Below the pieces are notes generated by a model. It worked only from the letters and a program-made list of their open reading frames with translations. It made no database searches and was not told where the DNA came from. Source: Spirochaetaceae bacterium (GTDB lineage: Bacteria; Spirochaetota; Spirochaetia; Treponematales; Breznakiellaceae). Taken from it: 19,237 nucleotides of DNA. Location of the stretch: positions 1 to 19,237 of the forward strand of contig JAISZQ010000235.1 of assembly GCA_031269165.1 (NCBI GenBank), read 5' to 3'. Made by a program: the position numbers and the translations under genes. Numbering within the stretch: the first letter of the stretch is position 1; every line of letters begins with the position of its first letter. This document shows, piece after piece, positions 1 to 6,154 of the stretch.

Positions 1-87
1 GGGGGGTTTTAGCCTGGAGGGGCTTTAGCCCACCTGCGTACAGTTTACAAGTAAAATAGTATAGTGCTTCTACCAGGAAAATATAAA

Positions 88-390
88 AGGGGGAAGTCTC
101 CCCCTCGCTCCGGTCTTCGCCCTCCGCTACCCCCTCTGCGGGGGACACCCCCGCAACGCCCCCGTTCCCCATCCCCGGTGAAAACGTGAATCAGATCGGC
201 GCGGAAACCATTCTCCATGCGGTGCATGGTGGCCAAGCGTTGCTTGGCTTGGTGGGCGCACCCCAAGCGTCCATGGATGGACGCATTACTGAAACACATC
301 CGCGAAGCGGGTGTGCGAGTGCGCCCCGGTCGGAAACCCGAAACAGGACGTTGAGGATTGGAGACGCCCCCGCAACGCCCCCGTTCCCCA
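88..390. repeat. Hairpin-rich repeat element, copy 1 (family H), with flanking 72-bp direct repeats
   Basis: This stretch shares its plan with 4495-4725 and partly with 18247-18331: a GGGGGA-AGTC-TCCCCC hairpin, a C-rich run, then a chain of short perfect hairpins. Visible hairpins are CCATGC-GGT-GCATGG (215-229), CCAAGC-GTT-GCTTGG (233-247) and GCGTCCA-TGGA-TGGACGC (267-284). A 72-bp block at 151-222 recurs at 370-441 with about six differences, bracketing the hairpin segment. This looks like an old target duplication or unequal duplication around an inserted repeat. The frame of the downstream gene stays open through the element (from about 87), which could be chance or in-frame insertion. 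I see no separate gene in 1-185. Confidence 0.7.
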
Positions 391-1358
391 CCCCCGGTGA
401 AAACGTGGCGCAGATCGGCGCGGAAAACCTTCTCCATGCGGCAATCCTCGACTGGTTCACCAGCCTTGACCAGACGGCACGCGCCGATCCCTTTGTGTTT
501 GAACAGGGACTCGCGGAATATGCGGCATCCCCCCGGTCGCGGCCCTTCCTCAAGATTCAGGACGGTTGCGGAAACGCCTGCACCTACTGCGCGGTCACGA
601 TTGCGCGAGGCCCTAGCGTGAGCCTCGACAAGACGGCGGTACTGGAACGGCTCCGCTCGCTTGAGGACGCGGGTTTTAGCGAGGCGGTGTTGACGGGAGT
701 CAACATCTGCCGCTATCCCGACCTCGCGGGACTCATCGTGTATCTGCTTGAAAACACGGACCGGATACGCCTCCGGCTTTCTTCGCTGGAACCGGACGCG
801 GTTGACGACCGTCTTTTGCAAGCCGTGTCTCTTCCCCGGGTGCGGCCCCACTTTCACCTCTCGGTTCAGTCCGGGAGCGACGCCGTCCTCGCGCGGATGG
901 GACGGCGGTATGGGGCGGTCGCGGTGGAACGGGCCTTTGCGGGCCTTCGTGCCGTGAAGGATGACCCCTTCCTCGCCGGTGACATTATCACCGGATTTCC
1001 CGGCGAGACGGAGGCGGATTTTGCGGCAACCTACACCCTGTGCGAAAAAGCCGCGTTTGCCTGGATTCACGCCTTTCCTTTTTCTCCCCGGCCCGGAACG
1101 GCGGCGGCAAAGATGCGGCCCCCGGTTCCCCAGCGGGAAGCGGTAGCGCGGGCCGAACGCCTGCGCCTCCTCGCCCAAGCGGGTCATGCCGCCTACGAAA
1201 AACGCTGGGAAGGCCGCACCCGCGAAGCAGTGATCGAACGCTACGAAAGCGGCGACGAGACGGTGAGCGTTGTTACGGAAAACTATCTGAAAAGAACACT
1301 CCCGCGTGAACAGATCTGTGATAAAAGACCGGGGGCGGCGATACAAATCGTAGTGTGA
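186..1358 (+). CDS. mtaB: MtaB-type tRNA methylthiotransferase (radical SAM), N-terminal domain missing or replaced
   Basis: Radical-SAM methylthiotransferase of the MiaB/MtaB family. MtaB converts t6A to ms2t6A at position 37 of tRNAs. In the longest reading frame, which opens with GTG at 186, the radical-SAM cluster motif C128-x3-C132-x2-C135 lies in FLKIQDGCGNACTYC. It is followed by the MtaB-like LTGVN motif, SVQSGSD, GDIITGFPGE and a C-terminal TRAM-like segment ending in ENYLKRTLP. The usual N-terminal UPF0004/MTTase domain of about 110-130 residues, which carries the second Fe-S cluster, is absent. Roughly the first 80 residues translate repeat DNA (family H) and are low-complexity. 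The authentic family sequence resumes near 400-450. The gene is therefore either 5'-truncated and dead, or interrupted with its N-terminal part upstream of the window. Without the second cluster, methylthiolation is not expected. The family call is firm; MtaB over MiaB and functionality are less certain. Confidence 0.75.
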   Translation: MNQIGAETILHAVHGGQALLGLVGAPQASMDGRITETHPRSGCASAPRSETRNRTLRIGDAPATPPFPTPGENVAQIGAENLLHAAILDWFTSLDQTARADPFVFEQGLAEYAASPRSRPFLKIQDGCGNACTYCAVTIARGPSVSLDKTAVLERLRSLEDAGFSEAVLTGVNICRYPDLAGLIVYLLENTDRIRLRLSSLEPDAVDDRLLQAVSLPRVRPHFHLSVQSGSDAVLARMGRRYGAVAVERAFAGLRAVKDDPFLAGDIITGFPGETEADFAATYTLCEKAAFAWIHAFPFSPRPGTAAAKMRPPVPQREAVARAERLRLLAQAGHAAYEKRWEGRTREAVIERYESGDETVSVVTENYLKRTLPREQICDKRPGAAIQIVV

Positions 1359-1359
1359 T

Positions 1360-1417
1360 GAGCCTGTTCCAAAACTCATTGACTGTGCGCCAACGTGCAC
1401 GGTTTTGGAACAGCCTC
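1360..1417. repeat. Palindromic MITE-like element (family P), copy 1
   Basis: The ends GAGCCTGTTCCAAAAC (1360-1375) and GTTTTGGAACAGCCTC (1402-1417) are inverted with one mismatch around a 26-nt centre. The element starts 2 nt after the mtaB stop codon, so it could form the 3' stem of that transcript. Related ends occur at 1967-2108, 18224-18425 and 19063-19106. It has no coding capacity. Confidence 0.75.
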
Positions 1418-1453
1418 TGATAACTTGTTGGGAGGCCAATAGCACACTACGGT

Positions 1454-1575
1454 CAACAACTTAAGCAAAGGAAACAATAAGAATGGTCCCCAGATTGCGC
1501 AGATTTTTGTACCAAAAGCCCTCTTGAATTTGTGTCGCCACCGGCGCAATCTGTGGTTCACGTGATATTATGGGG
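1454..1575. repeat. Degenerate palindromic element (family Q), copy 1
   Basis: It begins with CAACAACTTAAG, the same 12-mer that bounds the palindrome at 19107-19237. An inner inverted pair follows, AGATTGCGC on the left and GCGCAATCT on the right. The right outer end has been lost. It lies between mtaB and the DUF2200 gene, and I see no gene here. Confidence 0.55.
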
Positions 1576-1588
1576 GTGTTTATCCCTG

Positions 1589-1939
1589 TTATTTCCGTAG
1601 AATCTTCTCCATCGGCTTCCCTTTGGCCAATTCATCAACCAGTTTGTCTAAATAGCGAATATTTTGCATGCGCTTGTCTTCGATTTCTTCCACACGACAC
1701 CCGCAAATGATACCGGTGATTTTTGACGCATGGGGATTCATGCGCGGCGCCTGCGCGAAAAAGGTTTCAAAGTCATTGGCTTGGTCGATTTGACTTTGCA
1801 ATGTTTGTTGATCGTATCCGGTCAGCCAGCAGATAATGTCATCCACTTCTTGCTTGGTGCGCCCCTTTTTTTCCGCTTTTTGAATATAAAACGGATAGAC
1901 GCTCGCAAAAGACAGGGTAAATATTTTTGTGTTCGTCAT
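1589..1939 (-). CDS. DUF2200 family protein
   Basis: A 116-residue cytosolic protein beginning MTNTKIFTLSFASVYPFYIQ. It has the features I associate with the DUF2200 family: VYPxYxxKAExKGRTKxEVDxII near the N-terminus, WLTGYD, a FETFFAxAPxxNP segment, and a conserved tail with GCRVEEIEDxxMxxIRYLDKLVDELAKGKPMEKIL. The function is unknown. The open frame continues upstream to 2005, but that extension only translates the P-family repeat (FWNRLK), so I use ATG 1939, preceded by GGGGA; ATG 1945 is possible. Length agrees with the family. A P element sits about 28 bp upstream of the start, so the original promoter may have been displaced. The family call is confident and the start moderately so. 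Confidence 0.85.
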   Translation of the reverse strand: MTNTKIFTLSFASVYPFYIQKAEKKGRTKQEVDDIICWLTGYDQQTLQSQIDQANDFETFFAQAPRMNPHASKITGIICGCRVEEIEDKRMQNIRYLDKLVDELAKGKPMEKILRK

Positions 1940-1966
1940 TGCCATCCCCGCGCATGAAAGTCTTTT

Positions 1967-2108
1967 GAGCCTGTTCCAAAACTCGGTTAGTTTTGACAGG
2001 CTCATGCAGTTTCTCAGGCTGAAGCCGGGCTAAAGCTGGGCTTTAGCCTTACGAAACTGCGCTTTTTAAAGGTTGCTGTTCCAAAACTTGAGGTTTTGGA
2101 ACAGCCTC
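1967..2108. repeat. Palindromic MITE-like element (family P), copy 2
   Basis: It is bounded by GAGCCTGTTCCAAAAC at 1967 and GTTTTGGAACAGCCTC ending at 2108. Internally it contains CTTTAGCC-type repeats that also appear at the very start of the window (11-30). It lies between the DUF2200 start and the end of the transketolase C-subunit gene. Confidence 0.7.
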
Positions 2109-2114
2109 TTTTTT
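2076..2114 (+). terminator. Perfect 12-bp hairpin followed by six T (terminator-like end of P element)
   Basis: CTGTTCCAAAAC and GTTTTGGAACAG are perfectly complementary around the 5-nt loop TTGAG. CCTC and a run of six T follow on the plus strand, which has the shape of an intrinsic terminator. No plus-strand gene ends here. On the minus strand the hairpin lies about 53 nt beyond the transketolase C-subunit stop and is preceded by A6, so it may still act at the 3' end of that operon, though no U-run follows in that direction. Confidence 0.5.
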
Positions 2115-2156
2115 CATCTTCGCCGCTTCAACCGAATTTAAGGGAGAAGCAACCGC

Positions 2157-3095
2157 CTATCCCAACAACGCCGCCGCTTTCTCCGCGAGATTCTCCGCGC
2201 CAAGACCGAAACGCTTCACGAGATAGTCCTGCGTTCCCACCTCGCCGAATTCGTCGCGGATGCCGATACGAGCGAACTTCCCCGTGTATCCGGCTTCGAG
2301 CAATGTTTCCGCCACCGCCGCGCCGAGACCGCCATTGATCTGGGCATTTTCTGCGGAAATCACGGCCTTTACCGTGCGGGTCGCCGCAATGACCGCCTCC
2401 GTGTCAAAGGGCTTTAACGACAACACGTCAAGCACCCCGGCATCGATACCCTTCCCCGCAAGAATGTCGCGGGCCTTGAGCGCCTCGCCCACCATCAATG
2501 CGCCGAGCGCGACAAAAAGCACGTCCTTGCCGGTTTTGAGCGTCTTCGCCTTGCCCACTTCAAAGGTCTCGTTCGCGCCGTAGATGAAGGGGACGGCCTT
2601 ACGCGGGATACGAATGTAGAAACAGCCATAGTTTTCGGCGGCCTTGCGGACGAGGGCGGCGCAAGACATGGGGTCGGAGGGTTCGACGATGGTCAGTTTG
2701 GGGATGACCCGCATGAGGGCCAAGTCTTCAAAGGGCATATGGGTGCCGCCGTTGAACGCCGCCGTTACGCCGGGGTCGGTCGCCACGAGTTTCACGTTGA
2801 GCCGCGCATAGTTTGCCGAGAGGAAGAACTGGTCGTAGACACGGCGAGACGCGAACGAGCCGAAAGACGCGGCAAACGGGATTTTCCCCACCGCCGAGAG
2901 ACCGGACGCGATACCCACCATGTTTGCCTCGGCGACACCCACGTTGAAAAACCGGTCGGGGAACTGCTTCTTAAAGAGGCCGGTATTCGTACAACTTGCC
3001 AAGTCCGCTTCCAGCACGACAATATTGGGGTTTTCCGCCCCCAGCTCCAACAGCGTATCGACATACGCCGCGCGCATTTCTTTCGTTTCAGCCAT
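2157..3095 (-). CDS. Transketolase, C-terminal subunit
   Basis: The 312-residue C-terminal half of a split transketolase (pyrimidine-binding and C-terminal domains). With the N-terminal subunit it transfers two-carbon ketol units in the non-oxidative pentose phosphate pathway, using thiamine diphosphate, in the cytosol. Visible features are VVLEADLASCTNT at the start, FFNVGVAEANMVGIASGL with the catalytic Glu at about residue 56, FASFGSF-type sequence, DPGVTAAFNGGTHMPFEDLALMR, and the C-terminal domain with GALMVGEALKARDIL and ENAQINGGLGAAVAE. Its start is 27 bp downstream of the N-subunit stop, and AAGGAG precedes the ATG, so the two are co-transcribed. Length matches the split-type C-subunit. 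A related 1-deoxyxylulose-5-phosphate synthase is excluded because both halves match the short two-subunit transketolase format. Confidence 0.93.
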   Translation of the reverse strand: MAETKEMRAAYVDTLLELGAENPNIVVLEADLASCTNTGLFKKQFPDRFFNVGVAEANMVGIASGLSAVGKIPFAASFGSFASRRVYDQFFLSANYARLNVKLVATDPGVTAAFNGGTHMPFEDLALMRVIPKLTIVEPSDPMSCAALVRKAAENYGCFYIRIPRKAVPFIYGANETFEVGKAKTLKTGKDVLFVALGALMVGEALKARDILAGKGIDAGVLDVLSLKPFDTEAVIAATRTVKAVISAENAQINGGLGAAVAETLLEAGYTGKFARIGIRDEFGEVGTQDYLVKRFGLGAENLAEKAAALLG

Positions 3096-3122
3096 GATTT
3101 ACTCCTTATTCCCGTATTCCCG

Positions 3123-3956
3123 TTACGCCGTCTTGTCCAACGCCGCGATCGCTTCTTCGGCCTTCGTAAGGTCAAACGCCATGCTGTGGTTCTTCTCGAC
3201 ACCCTCGGCAAAGAAACAGCCCTTGCCCTTCACCGTGTTCATGATGATCATCGATGGCTTTTCCTTCTGGGCCTTCGCCGCGTCAATTGCCGCATCAAGG
3301 GCGGCAAAGTCGTGGCCATCCACACTCTGCGTGAACCAGCCAAACGCTTTCCACTTGGCTTCAAGGTCGCCCAAGTCAAGAACGTCCTTCACAAAACCGT
3401 CCAGTTGTTGCTTGTTAGCATCGGTAAACGCGACCACATGGGAAAGCGCGCGCCCGTGCCCACCCGCATAGAGCGCCCCTTCCCAGATTTGGCCCTCGTC
3501 GCTCTCCCCGTCGCCGATGATCGTGTAGACGGTGGCGGGAATCTTGTCGAGCCTCAGCCCCAGCGCGATGCCGAGCGCGGCGGAAAAGCCCTGCCCCAAC
3601 GAGCCGGTCGTCATGTCGATGCCCGGCGTGAGATTCCGGTCGCAGTGACTGGGAAGCCTCGTGCCGCCCTTGTTCAGCGTCCAGAGCCAGTCCATCGGGA
3701 AATAACCTTTGGAAGCCAGCGTCGCGTAGACCGCCGGGCCGGAATGCCCCTTGGACACGACCAGTTGGTCGCGATCCTTTTTGCGCGGATCCTTCGGGTC
3801 CACATTCATTTTCTTATAGTAGAGCAACGTGAGCACGTCCACGATGGACAACGCCCCGCCGATATGCCCGGTACCAAGCGTCCCGATTTCCCTGATTGTG
3901 AGTTTTCGGATTTCGCGCGCCTTTTGCTTCAGATCTTCGATCTCTTTCTGTTCCAT
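3123..3956 (-). CDS. Transketolase, N-terminal subunit
   Basis: The 277-residue N-terminal (thiamine-diphosphate-binding) half of a split transketolase. Recognisable residues are H31 in GTGHIGGALS, KGHSGPA (69-75), MTTGSLGQG (115-123), and the Mg/ThDP motif GDGESDEGQ (148-156) with N181 about 30 residues further on. These are the canonical binding residues, so the subunit appears active. AGGAGG precedes the ATG. It lies 9 bp downstream of the ferredoxin-like gene and 27 bp upstream of the C-subunit gene, all on the minus strand, forming one operon. Two-gene transketolases are common in Firmicutes, Archaea and spirochaetes. There is no truncation. Confidence 0.94.
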   Translation of the reverse strand: MEQKEIEDLKQKAREIRKLTIREIGTLGTGHIGGALSIVDVLTLLYYKKMNVDPKDPRKKDRDQLVVSKGHSGPAVYATLASKGYFPMDWLWTLNKGGTRLPSHCDRNLTPGIDMTTGSLGQGFSAALGIALGLRLDKIPATVYTIIGDGESDEGQIWEGALYAGGHGRALSHVVAFTDANKQQLDGFVKDVLDLGDLEAKWKAFGWFTQSVDGHDFAALDAAIDAAKAQKEKPSMIIMNTVKGKGCFFAEGVEKNHSMAFDLTKAEEAIAALDKTA

Positions 3957-3965
3957 AACCGCCTC

Positions 3966-4232
3966 CTATATCCTTTCCGCCGCCGCGATCCGCTTCTCCC
4001 GTAACGACCCGGCACGCAACGATTTTTTCGCCGAACCAGCGCATTGAACAACACAGGACGGCGTTATATCGCCTGAAGACCGGTCCCCCGCGCCCCGCTT
4101 TTCGCACAACAAACACTTTGCCGTATCAACGAGAACATCGCCCGCCACGACAACAATCGCGTCCTGCCCGCACGCCAAGAGACACGCCTCCTTCCCGCAA
4201 TCGTCGCAACGAACAAGAATGACCGCGTCCAT
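3966..4232 (-). CDS. Small dicluster 4Fe-4S ferredoxin-like protein (CooF/DmsB-like cysteine pattern)
   Basis: An 88-residue protein with eight cysteines in two groups: C9-x2-C12-x4-C17-x3-C21, and C40-x2-C43-x16-C60-x3-C64. The second group follows the DmsB/HycB-like order (CxxC, an ER/KR, then PxCVxxC), so it should bind two [4Fe-4S] clusters and carry electrons. The partner is unknown, and no redox enzyme lies in the window. The conserved Pro after the last Cys of classical ferredoxins is replaced by Ala. It ends 9 bp before the transketolase N-subunit gene. The ATG lies 1 nt beyond the 3' end of tRNA-Leu, and I find no in-frame GTG or TTG alternative back to a TAG stop inside the tRNA. 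There is no Shine-Dalgarno sequence at usable spacing, which suggests a leaderless message made by tRNA processing. The tail after residue 67 is basic and unlike known domains. Confidence 0.7.
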   Translation of the reverse strand: MDAVILVRCDDCGKEACLLACGQDAIVVVAGDVLVDTAKCLLCEKRGAGDRSSGDITPSCVVQCAGSAKKSLRAGSLREKRIAAAERI

Positions 4233-4233
4233 C

Positions 4234-4315
4234 TGCCCGGAGGGAGACTCGAACTCCCAAACCTCGCGGCACTAGTACCTGAAACTAGCGTGTCTACCAA
4301 TTCCACCATCCGGGC
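4234..4315 (-). tRNA. tRNA-Leu (anticodon CAG)
   Basis: Read on the minus strand it gives an acceptor stem GCCCGGA/TCCGGGC with discriminator A. The D-arm contains GGTGGAATTGGTAGACAC, and the anticodon stem CTAGT/ACTAG holds loop TTCAGGT (anticodon CAG, reading CTG). A variable arm follows, as expected for a class II tRNA, then T-arm GGGAG-TTCGAGT-CTCCC. CCA is not encoded, because GAT follows the discriminator. Overlapping short ORFs are translation shadows. Confidence 0.96.
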
Positions 4316-4324
4316 AATGGTATT

Positions 4325-4353
4325 ACCTTAACACCTATTCCAATTATGGTCAA
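4325..4353 (-). promoter_or_regulatory. Putative sigma70 promoter for tRNA-Leu and the ferredoxin-transketolase operon
   Basis: On the minus strand: TTGACC (4348-4353), a 17-bp spacer, then TAAGGT (4325-4330). The -35 is strong and the -10 weak. Transcription would begin within a few bases of the tRNA 5' end at 4315. No other promoter is evident before the downstream minus-strand genes. Confidence 0.5.
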
Positions 4354-4494
4354 GAGGGTAAGCGTCAAAAGCAACCATATTCCTTATCTCGCCTGTCATT
4401 GCGAGGCCACCTGCCGTGGAGGCCCTTGGGCGGGTTGTACCGCGAACGCCCCTCGGCCCCCCATTCTGGGGGAGAGCACGAACACAAGAATAAG

Positions 4495-4725
4495 GTGGGG
4501 GAAGTCGCGGCAACTTGCCGCCCCCTCGCTCCAGCCGCTTCGCGTCTTGCGCTACCCCCTCTGCGGGGGACAAAACCATGCGGTGCATGGTTTTGTGGGC
4601 GTACCTTAAGCAAACCCGTAGGGTTTGCTCAGCGTCCACGGATGGACGCATTACGGAGTACGCCCCGGCCCGGAAGCCCGAAGCAGGACGCGGAGGGCTG
4701 TAGGGGCCCCCGCAACGCCCCCCGT
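4495..4725. repeat. Hairpin-rich repeat element (family H), copy 2
   Basis: It has the same order of blocks as 88-390. Perfect hairpins are GCGGCAA-C-TTGCCGC near 4507, a 12-bp stem with loop GGT (4570-4596), AGCAAACCC-GTA-GGGTTTGCT (4609-4629) and GCGTCCA-CGGA-TGGACGC (4632-4649). The third hairpin has different arms from the one at the matching place in copy 1, yet is still self-complementary. The preceding 4317-4494 contains only a partial CATTGCGAG repeat, and I see no gene there. Confidence 0.7.
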
Positions 4726-4766
4726 CATCGCGGACAACTCCCCCGTCATTACGCCCATCACCCACC

Positions 4767-5093
4767 CGTCATTGCGAGCCGCGAAGCGGCGAAGCAATCC
4801 AGGGAGAACGCCCCTCGACTGGATTGTTTCACCAACGGCAAATTGCCGCAGGTTCGCAATGACGGGGGGCTCGCAATGGCGGCAGGGGTGTCATTGCGAG
4901 GGCGGAGCAGCGAAGCAATCCAGACGAGGACGGCCTTCACACCGGATTGCTTCACCAACGGCAAATTGCCGCAGGTTCGCAATGGCGGGGGGCTCGCAAT
5001 GGCGGCAGGGGTGTCATTGCGAGGGCGGAGCCCGAAGCAATCCAGACGAGGACGGCCTTCACAGTGGAGTGCGTCGCTCCGCTCGCAATGACG
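4767..5093. repeat. Cluster of three CATTGCGAG palindromic elements (family R)
   Basis: Copies lie at 4767-4864, 4890-4986 and 5012-5093. Each starts with GTCATTGCGAG and reaches GAAGCAATCC. After a short centre it runs back through an inverted GGATTGCTTC-like block to CGCAATGACG, so each copy is a roughly 80-100 bp imperfect palindrome. Near the bends sit small hairpins that differ between copies, such as CCGC-GAA-GCGG and CGGCAA-A-TTGCCG. Repeats of this type are known in many bacterial genomes. No coding evidence is present. Confidence 0.85.
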
Positions 5094-5180
5094 GGCGGCA
5101 GCGGACAAGAAGGCGGGCTACCGGCTCGAAACGCTGGCCCGCGCTTTTGATAAGAAATAACAGGTAAGAGCGTCGTCATT

Positions 5181-5303
5181 CCCCTGCGGGGAATTGAAAA
5201 TGATACAGGGAAAATGGATAGTGATTGAAGAGCGCGAGCCGTTCCCATACCCCATACATTTTCCATTTACCATTCCCCATTTTCCATTCGTCCCAAAGGG
5301 GCG
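5181..5303. repeat. AT-rich palindromic element (family S), copy 1
   Basis: The left part GAATTGAAAATGATA pairs loosely with the right part ending TTTCCATTTACCATT..TTTCCATTC. The element is bordered by CCCC-TGC-GGGG on the left and CCC-AAA-GGG on the right. It is the first of at least six complete or near-complete copies and two half copies in the window. Confidence 0.75.
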
Positions 5304-5322
5304 CAAAGGGGCGTCATCCACC

Positions 5323-5351
5323 TTGACAACTTTTTGCATAACGAGTATAAT
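5323..5351 (+). promoter_or_regulatory. Perfect-consensus sigma70 promoter without a recognisable gene
   Basis: TTGACA (5323-5328), a 17-bp spacer and TATAAT (5346-5351) match the consensus exactly. Only 7 nt separate the -10 from ATG 5359, the same geometry as at the antitoxin gene. The promoter is stranded between S-family repeats, so it is either a relic of a lost gene or drives a short RNA or peptide. Confidence 0.75.
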
Positions 5352-5358
5352 GGCTTTC

Positions 5359-5418
5359 ATGCTCTCAATAGGGATAAAAGACAGACTACGCCATTCTCGG
5401 CAACTCGGCAACTCGTGA
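5359..5418 (+). CDS. Short ORF (19 aa) directly under a consensus promoter; possible gene remnant
   Basis: ATG 5359 opens a 19-codon frame (MLSIGIKDRLRHSRQLGNS) ending with TGA. Its only support is the perfect promoter placed 7 nt upstream, which would give an mRNA starting almost at the ATG. There is no Shine-Dalgarno sequence and no recognisable family. It may be the 5' remnant of a gene whose body was replaced by the repeats that begin about 50 bp downstream, or a small leaderless peptide gene, or non-coding. Translation is uncertain. Confidence 0.3.
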   Translation: MLSIGIKDRLRHSRQLGNS

Positions 5419-5467
5419 CCCCCCGCCCTGTATAAAACAACGCGAAAAGCGGGTCAAGCCCCCTTCC

Positions 5468-5840
5468 CGCGCTACGCGCGAATTGAAAATTACAAATGGA
5501 ACAGGGATAATGATCGGAAGGGAGCGAGCCATCCCCATACCCCATGCATTATCCATGTTCAATTTTCCCTTATCCATGCGCCCCGTCGCGCGCTTCGCGC
5601 GAATTGAAAATGATAAATGGAGAATGGAAAATAATCGGAAGGGCGCGAGCCGCCTCCACACCTCATGCATTTTCCATTTACCATTATCAATTTTCCATTC
5701 GCCCCAAAGGGGCGCGCGCTACGCGCGAATTGAAAATGATAAATGGAGAATGGAAAATAATCGGAAGGGCGCGAACCGCCTCCATGCCCCATGCATTTTC
5801 CACTTACCATTATCAATTTTCCATTCGCCCCAAAGGGGCG
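5468..5840. repeat. Three tandem AT-rich palindromic elements (family S), copies 2-4
   Basis: Copies occupy about 5468-5585, 5586-5712 and 5713-5840. Each runs GCG-hairpin, AATTGAAAATgATAAATGG, GGAAAATAATCGGAAGGG, then CATGCATTTTCCA and TATCAATTTTCCATTC. Copies 3 and 4 are nearly identical, pointing to recent duplication. The hairpins at the joints differ: CGCGC-TAC-GCGCG, CGCGC-TTC-GCGCG and CCCC-AAA-GGGG. Several frames stay open on both strands, but only as a by-product of repetition. Confidence 0.8.
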
Positions 5841-5856
5841 CGGGCCGTCCGAAAAC

Positions 5857-6066
5857 GATTTCTGGCCATCCAATAATGATTTCTGGCTGTCCAATAATGA
5901 TTTCTGGCCGTCTGAAAATGATTTCTGGCCGTCCAATAATGATTTCTGGCCGTCCGAAAACGATTTCTGGCCATCCAATAATGATTTCTGGCTGTCCGAA
6001 AATGATTTCTGGCCGTCCCGTAATGATTTCTGGCCGTCTAAAAACAGTCTTTAGCCGTCTAAAAAC
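5857..6066. repeat. 21-bp tandem repeat, ten units
   Basis: Ten consecutive 21-bp units of the form GATTTCTGGCCGTCC + AATAAT or GAAAAC. The first starts at 5857; the last (6046-6066) is degenerate, and a partial unit precedes them. Variants alternate in a way that suggests duplication of blocks of several units. Because 21 is divisible by three, both strands are open in several frames (for example DFWPSNN repeats on plus), but no start, Shine-Dalgarno sequence or family supports coding. It ends about 90 bp before the broken gene at 6155. Confidence 0.9.
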
Positions 6067-6154
6067 CGGCTTGAGGCCACGGGAACAAGATGAACGCGCC
6101 GCATTCATGTTTCAAATAACCGCCGCCCAGCGGCGTATATAAGGAGTATTGAGT

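Noticed and set aside
45..1445. 466-codon minus-strand ORF
   Set aside because: Antisense to mtaB and running through repeat DNA; no recognisable domain.
2076..2114. A firm terminator for the transketolase operon
   Set aside because: The U-run is on the plus strand only; on the operon's strand the hairpin is followed by CAACCTTTAAAA, so I kept it only as terminator-like.
2739..4004. 421-codon plus-strand ORF
   Set aside because: Arg/His-rich translation antisense to both transketolase genes, which have clear motifs on the other strand.
4064..4309. Minus-strand ORF starting MVELVDTLVSGTSAARFGSSSLPPGR
   Set aside because: Its first part is the well-known spurious translation of tRNA-Leu; the rest is an out-of-frame shadow of the ferredoxin-like gene.
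4399..5167. ORFs with RGRSSEAIQTRTAF or RSNP-type repeats
   Set aside because: Typical translations of CATTGCGAG palindromes, found on both strands and not conserved as protein.
5483..6142. 219-codon plus-strand ORF through S elements and the 21-bp array
   Set aside because: Openness results from palindromic and 21-bp periodic DNA; no Shine-Dalgarno sequence, and several frames on both strands are equally open.
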